Assembly: GCA_018240025.1 (NCBI GenBank)
Contig: JAFEGM010000001.1
Location: 1 to 42,719 of the forward strand
Length of the DNA stretch: 42,719 nucleotides
Source of the DNA: Verrucomicrobiota bacterium
GTDB lineage: Bacteria; Verrucomicrobiota; Verrucomicrobiia; Chthoniobacterales; SZAS-18
Direction of reading: 5' to 3'
Every line of letters begins with the position of its first letter. Within the stretch, counting starts at the first letter, position 1. Of the stretch, positions 31,988 to 38,793 are shown in pieces. Under the pieces are notes generated by a model. It was not told the origin of the DNA and made no database searches. It was given only the letters and a program-made list of their open reading frames with translations. Position numbers and translations under genes: made by a program.

Positions 31988-33166
31988 ATGGGCATGTGGA
32001 TCGGACGGAATCGCAAAGCGCGCGTCACTTACGGCTTCGACGAAATCGCGCTCGTCCCCGGCGAGGTGACCATCAACCCCAATGAGGTCGACACGACCTT
32101 CCACATTCCGCGCCCGGACGGCTCGCGCATCGAGCTGAAGATCCCGATCCTGGCCAGCGCCATGGACGGCGTGACGGACGTCCGCTTTTGCATCGCCATG
32201 GGCAAGCTCGGCGGACTTGGCGTGATCAATCTGGAAGGCGTCCAGACCCGCTTCGAAAATCCGAGCGAGGTGCTCGACGAGATCGCCAATGCCGACAAGG
32301 ACGCGGTCACGGCCCTGATCCAGAAGATCTACCTGGAACCGATCAAGGAGCATCTCATCGGCAAGCGCATCTCCGAGCTCAAGGCGGCCGGCGTCCTGGC
32401 CGCGGTCAGCAGCATTCCGCAGAAGGCCGAACGCTACGGGGCCATCGCGCAGGAAGCCGGCGCGGACGTGTTCGTGGTGCAGTCGACGGTCTCGACGGTC
32501 CGGCACGTCAGCACCGAGTACAAGAGCCTGCCCCTGGCGGAATTCTGCCAGGCCATGCGCATCCCGGTCATCATTGGCAACGCCGTGACCTACAACGTCA
32601 CGCTCGAACTCATGGGCTGCGGCGTAGCCGGCGTGCTCATCGGCGTGGGCCCCGGCGCGGCCTGCACTTCGCGGGGTGTGCTCGGACTCGGCGTGCCGCA
32701 GGTCACGGCCACGGTCGACTGCGCGGCAGCCCGCGACGCGTATCACAAGAAGACCGGACGCTACGTGCCCATCATCACGGACGGCGGCATGAGCAAGGGC
32801 GGCGACGTCTGCAAGGCGCTGGCCAGCGGCTCCGATGCAGTCATGATCGGTTCGCCCTTCGCCCGCGCCGAGGAGGCGCCCGGCCGCGGCAACCACTGGG
32901 GTATGGCCACGCCGCACGCCAACCTGCCGCGCGGCACGCGCATCAAGGTGGGCGTGACCGGCTCGCTCAATCAGATCCTCTTCGGTCCGGCCACGGTCGA
33001 CGACGGCTCGCAGAATCTGGTCGGCGCCATCGTGACCTGCATGGGCAATGTCGGGGCCTCCACCATCCGCGAGTTCCAGGAGACCGAGATCATCATCGCG
33101 CCCTCGATCAAGACCGAGGGCAAGCTCTTCCAGACCGTGCAGTCGGTCGGCATGGGCACGCGCTGA
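31988..33166 (+). CDS. guaB3: IMP dehydrogenase, GuaB3 type (no CBS domains)
   Basis: 393 residues, a full TIM barrel without the CBS insert of ordinary GuaB. The catalytic loop GVGPGAACTSRGVLG contains the nucleophile cysteine (C226), comparable to GxGPGSxCTTR of IMP dehydrogenases. Substrate-phosphate and barrel motifs DGGMSKGGD and GSDAVMIGSPFARAEEAPG are present, and the N-terminus reads YGFDEIALVPGEVTINP. It matches the GuaB3 family, which oxidises IMP to XMP with NAD in GTP synthesis; older annotation called it a GMP-reductase-like protein. The start ATG 31988 has a good AAAGGA site 10-15 bases upstream, one of few in the window. GMP reductase is the main alternative name. Confidence 0.85.
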   Translation: MGMWIGRNRKARVTYGFDEIALVPGEVTINPNEVDTTFHIPRPDGSRIELKIPILASAMDGVTDVRFCIAMGKLGGLGVINLEGVQTRFENPSEVLDEIANADKDAVTALIQKIYLEPIKEHLIGKRISELKAAGVLAAVSSIPQKAERYGAIAQEAGADVFVVQSTVSTVRHVSTEYKSLPLAEFCQAMRIPVIIGNAVTYNVTLELMGCGVAGVLIGVGPGAACTSRGVLGLGVPQVTATVDCAAARDAYHKKTGRYVPIITDGGMSKGGDVCKALASGSDAVMIGSPFARAEEAPGRGNHWGMATPHANLPRGTRIKVGVTGSLNQILFGPATVDDGSQNLVGAIVTCMGNVGASTIREFQETEIIIAPSIKTEGKLFQTVQSVGMGTR

Positions 33167-33205
33167 TCGACGGGCTCGTCGTCACACGCTCGTCGTCACG
33201 CAAGC

Positions 33206-33233
33206 GGCCTGCCGCAAGAGAGCGCGGCAGGCC
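33206..33233. terminator. Hairpin downstream of guaB3
   Basis: GGCCTGCCGC and GCGGCAGGCC form a perfect 10-base stem with an 8-base loop in the 87 bases between guaB3 and the convergent ATPase gene. There is no T-run, so it would be a weak or bidirectional terminator. Confidence 0.6.
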
Positions 33234-33253
33234 CAACGCGGCACGGATTTTCG

Positions 33254-34384
33254 TCACGCCAACGCCCGCCGCAGGCTCTGGTACAACTCCGGGGCCAGCA
33301 CGTCGCGGATGCGTTCGAGATGCTGCGCGTAGGTACACATCCCGAGCTGTCCGCCGGTGTTCATGTAGTGGTTCAACTGCGCGAGATTCTCGCCGTGCTC
33401 GATCGTGGGCCGCACACCGGCCCCGTCGGCCACGAGGATCTCGCGCCAGGCGATGCGGCCGCCCTCGGCGCGACGCAGCAGACGCTGGGCGATCAGCGCG
33501 ATCAGCTTGGCGGCCAGCACCGTGCGGGCGGATTCCTGCTCCTCCGGCGGAAACATCCGCACGATGCGCGGAATGGCGTCGACCACGGTGCCGGCGTGCA
33601 CGGTGGCCAGCACGAGGTGCCCGGTCTCGGCGGCTTCGAGCGCTTTCTGGATCGTCTCCAGATCACGCATCTCGCCGATCAGGATGACGTCCGGATTGTT
33701 CCGCAGCGCCGTCCGCAGTCCGGAGGCGAAGTCGCGGGTATCCCACCCAACCTCGCGTGCCTGGAAAATGCTCCGGCGCTCGGTGAAGACGAACTCCTGC
33801 GGGTCCTCGATGGTATAGATGCGGTCCGGGTACCGCTGGTTGATCCACTCCAGCAACGCCGCCAGGGTCGTCGTCTTGCCGGAGCCAGTCTTGCCCGCGA
33901 GCAGGATGAGACCGCCCTGCGCGTGCCCGGCGGCCACGAGGTGTTCGATCAGTTTCTCCTCCAGTCCGATTGACGCCGGGCTGGGCGGCTCGGCTGGCAG
34001 CGGGCGGTAGGACCCGACGAGACGGCCGTTGGAGAACGAGGCCGAGAGGCGGAAGCGCTGGACCGCCCCGCTGCTGCCGGGCTCGGTGACCGAGGCATCG
34101 ATCTCGGGTAGTTCGGCCCGGTCGAGGCAGAGCGGCAGCAAATCCGGCCGATGCCGCAGCGACCAGCGGATCAGGTGCATCGGCTCCGCCACCTCGAAGC
34201 ATCGGCGCATGGACCCGTCGACGCGGGCCAGCACTTCCCCTTGGGCCCCCTCCCCGCCCGGGACCGAGCGGATTAGGACGTCGGACGCCCGGCAGGTCAC
34301 GACCACCTCGTCCACGATGCGCGCCCAGACGGAGGCAAAGTGCTGCGCCCATTCCGGGCTGAAGGCGGGCTCGGTCTCGCTCAT
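33254..34384 (-). CDS. PilT/VirB11-superfamily secretion ATPase (DotB-like)
   Basis: 376 residues. The N-terminal domain (about 1-130) keeps the PilT-type CRASDVLIR start. The core has Walker A AGKTGSGKTT (163-172), Asp box TIEDPQEFVF, Walker B NPDVILIGEMRD (230-241) and His box GHLVLATVHAGT (255-266), followed by R-M-F-P and the C-terminal YMNTGGQLGMCT stretch as in PilT. Such hexameric ATPases drive pilus retraction or assembly, or, as DotB/VirB11, power type IV secretion. The context, last gene of a VirB8/9/10-like and pilin operon, favours the DotB-like role. Its ATG 34384 overlaps the pilin stop by four bases. The catalytic residues appear complete. Confidence 0.9.
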   Translation of the reverse strand: MSETEPAFSPEWAQHFASVWARIVDEVVVTCRASDVLIRSVPGGEGAQGEVLARVDGSMRRCFEVAEPMHLIRWSLRHRPDLLPLCLDRAELPEIDASVTEPGSSGAVQRFRLSASFSNGRLVGSYRPLPAEPPSPASIGLEEKLIEHLVAAGHAQGGLILLAGKTGSGKTTTLAALLEWINQRYPDRIYTIEDPQEFVFTERRSIFQAREVGWDTRDFASGLRTALRNNPDVILIGEMRDLETIQKALEAAETGHLVLATVHAGTVVDAIPRIVRMFPPEEQESARTVLAAKLIALIAQRLLRRAEGGRIAWREILVADGAGVRPTIEHGENLAQLNHYMNTGGQLGMCTYAQHLERIRDVLAPELYQSLRRALA

Positions 34385-34923
34385 GGCGCGGGCGTCGGCG
34401 TCGGGGTGGCGGCGGGCGCATAGCCGACATCGTGGAAGCCATTGGCCGCACGGTCGCCGCCCTCGTCGGGATCCTGGGCGGCGGCGGCCCGAGCGGCCCG
34501 CACCTCGGCGCGGGTATCCATGGCGATGGTTCCCGCCAGCACGCCACTGTAGCGGGCCGTCATGTTCAACGAACAGGTGCAGACGGCGCCGGAGGTCAGA
34601 TTGGCATAGGCCCCGCCACTCGGGCAGGTGGGCAGACGGCCACCCGCGAAATAGCGGCGCAATCCATTGGCATCGTCTGGATCGGTCGGGATCGCCGTGC
34701 CGGGGAAATCGGCCCGGAACTTGGCCTTCGCATCCTCCAGGAGTTGCAGACTCAGCCCGCAGCTCCGACCGCGTTGGCGGATGGTCTGCTCGCGGTAGTT
34801 CCAGACGGCGAAGGTCATGAGCCCCGCGATGATGGCGAGGGTGCAGACCAGTTCGACCAGCGTGAAGGCGCGCCGACGATGGGCCGATCGCAGGTGAGGG
34901 GAGAGCGGAGAGGGAGTCTTCAT
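34381..34923 (-). CDS. Type IV pilin-like protein in the secretion operon
   Basis: 180 residues with a class III pilin signal: basic leader HLRSAHRRRA|FTLVE followed by a hydrophobic helix (about 24-42, LVCTLAIIAGLMTFAVW). The residue before the cleavage site is Ala, not the usual Gly, while the +5 Glu is present. The mature part carries CPSGGAY and CTC (about 100-120), like other Verrucomicrobiota pseudopilins with a CP.GG.Y motif and likely disulfide. The C-terminus is Ala/Pro/Thr-rich. It overlaps neighbours by four bases at both ends, so it is made together with the VirB10-like protein and ATPase. A pilin inside a type IV secretion-like operon is unusual. Confidence 0.85.
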   Translation of the reverse strand: MKTPSPLSPHLRSAHRRRAFTLVELVCTLAIIAGLMTFAVWNYREQTIRQRGRSCGLSLQLLEDAKAKFRADFPGTAIPTDPDDANGLRRYFAGGRLPTCPSGGAYANLTSGAVCTCSLNMTARYSGVLAGTIAMDTRAEVRAARAAAAQDPDEGGDRAANGFHDVGYAPAATPTPTPAP

Positions 34924-36182
34924 CGGGAATTCGGGCGCAGGCGTTCGACGGCGGCATCGACGCCCCGACGCGTGAGATCGTAGGGGCCGCGGCCGTAGGC
35001 GGAAGGAATCGGGACAGGCTCCGGGCGGGCTGGATCCGAGGTTTCTGCGGTACCAGGGGCAGCCATCCCGGCCGACGACGGCGTGGCCGACGGAGCCGGG
35101 GAGGCATCTCCCCGCCGGGCCTCGGCGAGGTCGATCGCCTGCAGCGGATAAAGGTAAAAGGTGGTTCCGGACGGCACGAAGACGTACGCGCCGTTGGCGC
35201 GGATCTCGTCCTGAATCCGCGCCACCTCGCTGGCCAGCACCGCCGAGACGCCCCCGAGGGCGGCGTTACGCGGGGTGCTTTCGACCTCGCGCGTTGTGCC
35301 CTCCCGCGTGGCCACGCTGACGGTGCTTTGCAGTCCGCTGGCCGCGCTAGCGAGGAAGGCGGTCGCGAACTCCCGGATGCGATCGGCCGCCGGATCGTAG
35401 AGCGTCACGCCGCGCAGGCCGCCGTCGCCATCGGCCACCGCCCAGGCGCCCGGCCCGGTCTCAGCGCGGTTGAGCGCAGTCGCCCGGACCGTCAGCTCGG
35501 CGCCGTTGGCGATCTCGGCGAACTGGGGGAACACGAGTGTCCAGCGCTGGCCGGTGCGCAGCTTGCGAGCGCGCGAAGGCCCGGTCAGTCCGCCGACGGT
35601 GCCGTGCACCTTGGTGCCTTTGGGAATGACAAGGCGCCCGTCGAAGTAGCGATCCTCCGTCACCATCCCCACCACCGGCGTTTCGGTGGAGTCCGAGGCC
35701 ACCGCGAAGACGAGAGCACATTTGACCGGCTCGCCGAAGGCCAGAAAACGCGACGCGCCGCGGCGCGAGACCGGGCGGGACGGAGCCGGCGTCGGCGCCG
35801 CGCCGGTAGGCGGATCCGCCGTGGGCGCAGGTGGTGCCATCGCCGTATCCTCGAAAAGCGCGATCGTCATCGGCAAATCCGGACGGGCCGGCGGCGGAGC
35901 CAACGCTCGCGGCGGCGGAGGCGTCACCGGGCTGCGAGAGGTCGGCAGCTCCCGCGGGCTGGCCAGCGCCGGCACGGCGCCGGCCTGACGCTTGTATTCG
36001 TCGATGGGCCGGCGATTGCGTTCGTCCTCTTCGGCGGGCCGGAGCGGCTCGGCGACCGCCCCCACCGCCGGAGCCGTGGCCCCGCGACTCGGGCGCAGCG
36101 CCACCACCGCGAGCGCGAGCAGGCTCGTGACGGAGGCGGCCAGCAGTAGCCAGTGCCGCGACGAAGGAGAGTTTTCCGTCAT
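34920..36182 (-). CDS. VirB10/TrbI-like secretion core protein
   Basis: 420 residues. One N-terminal transmembrane helix (about 10-28) leads to a long Pro-rich linker (about 70-140) and a C-terminal domain (about 145-345). That domain has the VirB10 hallmarks: LVIPKGTKVHGTVGG, then RLxxW-like QRWTLVFPQF, an A/VTA segment and DGDGGLRGV. VirB10-type proteins span both membranes, anchored in the inner membrane and forming the outer-membrane channel with VirB9. The proline linker and single anchor fit that topology. The call rests on motifs and gene order, so it is good but not certain; DotG/TraF-like variants are the nearest alternatives. It overlaps both neighbouring genes by four bases. Confidence 0.7.
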   Translation of the reverse strand: MTENSPSSRHWLLLAASVTSLLALAVVALRPSRGATAPAVGAVAEPLRPAEEDERNRRPIDEYKRQAGAVPALASPRELPTSRSPVTPPPPRALAPPPARPDLPMTIALFEDTAMAPPAPTADPPTGAAPTPAPSRPVSRRGASRFLAFGEPVKCALVFAVASDSTETPVVGMVTEDRYFDGRLVIPKGTKVHGTVGGLTGPSRARKLRTGQRWTLVFPQFAEIANGAELTVRATALNRAETGPGAWAVADGDGGLRGVTLYDPAADRIREFATAFLASAASGLQSTVSVATREGTTREVESTPRNAALGGVSAVLASEVARIQDEIRANGAYVFVPSGTTFYLYPLQAIDLAEARRGDASPAPSATPSSAGMAAPGTAETSDPARPEPVPIPSAYGRGPYDLTRRGVDAAVERLRPNSR

Positions 36183-37357
36183 GGCTTGGAGGGCGAGGCC
36201 TTTTTCGACTTCTTCACCACCGGCGCGGCGCCGGGGCCTGCCGGGGTGGCGACACAGATGATGTAGAAACGGTTTTTCTCCGGCTCGAGCAGGTTTCGGC
36301 TGCCCTGGACTGCGCCGCCCACCACCACGAAGAAGGCGCGGCGGGTTTCACCTGGCGGCAACACCGGATCGACATCGGCCGTCACCGCGTCGAAGCGCGG
36401 GCCTTGCAGTGGATCGCCGGCCCGAACCGCGAAGCTCGACCGGTCGATGGTCAAAGGCGTGCGTCCGGTGTTCGTCAGGCGAACGGCGAAGGCCAGCGCA
36501 TCGAGCCGTGCATTGCGCAGCGTGTGGGAGAGTTCGATGCGCAGGGACTCGATCTCCTGTACCTCGCCGCCGGGCCGCGCGACAAACTGCACGTCCGGCA
36601 TGAGCGCCGCTGCTTTGCGGGCAGCTTCCGCATCGCCCAGTCCGGCCAGCAGCTTGAGGGAATCGAGCACGCCCAGCACGCGCGCGGGGCCCGCCGACCG
36701 CCCCTGGGAGGGAGGCCGGCTGAGGCTTCTGCTAGGCTCGGATAGGCTCTCAGCCGGACTCGTTTCGGTCGGCTCGGCGCGGATCGGTTCGCGGCCGGGG
36801 CCGCCGCCGGGCAGGCGCAGAACGACGCTGAAGGCGGCTGCCCCCCGCGGCTGGGCGGGATAGACATCGAGGGAATACACGCGGCCTTTGGCGATGATGT
36901 TGAGATTCCGCCGCGCACCCTCGACCAGGGGGGTGATCGACAGGTAGTTCGCGCCCGGCCGGGCCGCGACGAAGAAATCGCCTTTGATCTTGGCCGGATT
37001 CGGCGTGAAGCCCGTGCCGTGCAGATCCTCGATCGGAAACGGAAAGACGATCGTGGTCGTCCGGATCATGCTGGTCGGCACGGGCACGGGTGCCTGATCG
37101 TCGAGGTCCATCCGGAGCATGGTGGGCTGGCCGCCGCTGTCGGACTCGCCCGCACGATCGGTCGCGGCCGGCGGTTCCGCCGGATTCAAGTCCAGCCCGG
37201 TGGGTGCGCCCGCCGCGGGCGTCTTCGGCTCGTCGGCGAAGAGCGGGTTGCGGAAGGTCGGATCTTCCTGAGCCGGCGGCGATCCGGGCGGAACTTGCGC
37301 GGCGAGCGGCATCGGCAGAAGCGCGACACCAAGGGCGAGAAGGGGCGGCAGGCGCAT
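36179..37357 (-). CDS. VirB9/TrbG-like outer-membrane core protein
   Basis: 392 residues with a signal peptide (about 1-20, LPMPLAAQV). After a Pro-rich segment, residues about 95-165 read TTIVFPFPIEDLHGTGF, then KGDFFVAARPGANYLSITP and NLNIIAKGRVYSLDVYP, the pattern of VirB9/TrbG N-terminal domains. The C-terminal half (about 250-370) has FAVRLTNTGRTPLTI and forms an immunoglobulin-like sandwich similar to VirB9 C-terminal domains that sit at the outer membrane beside VirB10. A TTG at 37363 overlapping the VirB8-like stop is an alternative start; ATG 37357 lies at the signal peptide. The identity rests on motif reading and order; DotH and TraN are alternatives. Confidence 0.62.
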   Translation of the reverse strand: MRLPPLLALGVALLPMPLAAQVPPGSPPAQEDPTFRNPLFADEPKTPAAGAPTGLDLNPAEPPAATDRAGESDSGGQPTMLRMDLDDQAPVPVPTSMIRTTTIVFPFPIEDLHGTGFTPNPAKIKGDFFVAARPGANYLSITPLVEGARRNLNIIAKGRVYSLDVYPAQPRGAAAFSVVLRLPGGGPGREPIRAEPTETSPAESLSEPSRSLSRPPSQGRSAGPARVLGVLDSLKLLAGLGDAEAARKAAALMPDVQFVARPGGEVQEIESLRIELSHTLRNARLDALAFAVRLTNTGRTPLTIDRSSFAVRAGDPLQGPRFDAVTADVDPVLPPGETRRAFFVVVGGAVQGSRNLLEPEKNRFYIICVATPAGPGAAPVVKKSKKASPSKP

Positions 37358-37359
37358 GT

Positions 37360-38043
37360 TCAAGGGTTCTCGGGAGACTCGGCGCCGAGCGCAATCTTCA
37401 CGTCGCCGACCACGAACGGATAGGCGCCGGTCTGCTCGAGGCGCGGGTTGGGGACAAAAGCCAACACCGCCGTGTAGGGGAGCAACTCGCGGAATGGACG
37501 CCCCTCGAACTGTCCGCTGCGTTCAAGGCGGCCGAGCACGGCGACGAACCGGCGGCCGGCCCGCTCCCGGACGGCGCGCACGCGTTCGACGTGCACTTTT
37601 TGCGAGATCTTGCGCACGGCGAAATCGCGCATTTGCACCGCCAGATCCGCCTCGACCGCACGTCGGCCCTCGTCGTTGAAGAGCAGACCGAGTTCCTCGT
37701 AGTCGTCGAAGACTGCTCCGTCCTCGCGACAGGAGCGGGAGAGCGCGGTGCGGGCGGCCGCGATGGCCAGGCGGCGGAAGAGTTCGCTCTCCAGGCTCAA
37801 CCGTGCGCCGGGGCCGGAATGCACCACGCCGGCCGCATCGACCACAAACACAACCGGTGCGCGCGCCTCTTCGGCCCGGGAGAAGACAGTCAAGGTGAGC
37901 GCGCCAAGCGTCAGGAAGCCACCCGCAGCCAGCCCGAGCAGCCCGAGTCGTTCGCGGGCGGCGATCAGACCGGCAGCCGTCAGTGGAGAAGCTGCAACCC
38001 CCTGCAGGCGAGGCGCCAGGAAGCGGGAGAAATCGAGTCCCAT
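37360..38043 (-). CDS. VirB8/TrbF-like inner-membrane protein
   Basis: 227 residues. A short cytoplasmic N-terminus and one transmembrane helix (about 32-53, LGLLGLAAGGFLTLGALTLTVF) precede a periplasmic domain of about 170 residues with alternating strands and helices (VVFVVDAAGVVH, LFRRLAIAAARTALSRS, RRFVAVLGRLERSGQFEG). Size and topology suit VirB8/TrbF/DotI-type proteins, which link the core complex to the inner-membrane part. There is no diagnostic motif, so the call depends mainly on topology and gene order. The stop overlaps the VirB9-like start region, and the gene begins three bases after the stop of the coiled-coil gene. Confidence 0.5.
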   Translation of the reverse strand: MGLDFSRFLAPRLQGVAASPLTAAGLIAARERLGLLGLAAGGFLTLGALTLTVFSRAEEARAPVVFVVDAAGVVHSGPGARLSLESELFRRLAIAAARTALSRSCREDGAVFDDYEELGLLFNDEGRRAVEADLAVQMRDFAVRKISQKVHVERVRAVRERAGRRFVAVLGRLERSGQFEGRPFRELLPYTAVLAFVPNPRLEQTGAYPFVVGDVKIALGAESPENP

Positions 38044-38046
38044 GGC

Positions 38047-38697
38047 TCAGCGTCGGGCAGGAGCCTGGGTGGGGGTGGCCGCTTCCTTCGGAGGAGCGAT
38101 CGGCTGCGGCGGGGCGGCCTTCTCCAAGCGCTCGAGCCGCTCGCCCAGCCGACGCAACTCGGCTTGCAGCGCCGCCCGTTCACGAACCTCCGTTTCGCTC
38201 TGGCCGGGCAGCCGGGCCTTCAGCTCCCGGGCCAGTCGCCCCACTTCCGCAGGCTCGCGGGTCAAAGCCGCCTGCGCTTCCTTGAAACGAGCCGCGCCGG
38301 CCGTGACCTCCGCGGTGGCGACCCGCTGACGCGCCAGTTCCGCGGCGAGCTCGGCCGTCCGCGGGGCCGGGCGCGAGCGCACCCGCCGCGCACCCGCGGC
38401 GGGCCCGGTCTCCACCACCTCCCGGGCGGGCGTCAGAATCCAGCCACCGTCATCCTCCCGCCGCCAGACGACATGGCCGCCATGCAGCAGTCGCGGCTGG
38501 GCGGGGTCGACGTAACGGCGGAAGTAGTAACCCTTCGTCACCCCCGGCTGCCAGACCGCGGCCGCCGCCCCACCGCGCTCGCAGGGAGCCGCCGGGGCGG
38601 ACGGGGCCTCAGGCCCGGCCTGGAGCTCGGAGGCGTTCCAGCCGCCAAGCAGGACAAGGAGCAAGATCTCGGTGAGGGAGCGAAGGCGATGTTGCAC
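38047..38697 (-). CDS. Signal-peptide coiled-coil protein heading the operon
   Basis: 216 residues with a GTG start at 38697, 66 bases after the terminator of the upstream gene, making it the first operon gene. Signal peptide about 1-27 (LLLVLLGGWNASELQA), then a globular part with YYFRRYVDPAQPRLLHGGHVVWR (about 57-79) and a long Ala/Arg/Glu-rich helical region (about 115-190: AAELARQRV, LRRLGERLERLEK) predicted to be a coiled coil, and a Pro-rich end. I do not recognise a family. Position suggests an accessory periplasmic or surface component of the type IV secretion-like machine, perhaps in place of VirB7 or VirB5. Confidence 0.65.
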   Translation of the reverse strand: MQHRLRSLTEILLLVLLGGWNASELQAGPEAPSAPAAPCERGGAAAAVWQPGVTKGYYFRRYVDPAQPRLLHGGHVVWRREDDGGWILTPAREVVETGPAAGARRVRSRPAPRTAELAAELARQRVATAEVTAGAARFKEAQAALTREPAEVGRLARELKARLPGQSETEVRERAALQAELRRLGERLERLEKAAPPQPIAPPKEAATPTQAPARR

Positions 38698-38741
38698 AGA
38701 ACACCGCTTTAGCGCTCACCCCGGCCAGAGGCAAGTCTAAA

Positions 38742-38747
38742 ATTATG
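38742..38747 (-). promoter_or_regulatory. Possible -10 element of the secretion operon
   Basis: On the minus strand the AT-rich run following the terminator hairpin contains CATAAT, one base from TATAAT, about 45 bases before the first gene of the operon. No convincing -35 sits 17 bases upstream. This is a suggestion only. Confidence 0.3.
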
Positions 38748-38762
38748 TTTTCCTAAAACTGT

Positions 38763-38787
38763 CCGTTCTTCTCCGCAGAAGAACCGG
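38763..38787 (-). terminator. Terminator of the DUF3352-like gene
   Basis: TTCTTCT and AGAAGAA form a 7-base stem extended by GC pairs around a single bulge, with the loop GCGG on the minus strand, followed by ACAGTTTT. It separates the DUF3352-like gene from the secretion operon. Confidence 0.7.
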
Positions 38788-38793
38788 CAAAGT

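Noticed and set aside
33254..38697. Conjugative element or integrative mobile island
   Set aside because: No relaxase, VirB4, VirD4, integrase, att repeats or tRNA target were found, and flanking genes are ordinary chromosomal ones.
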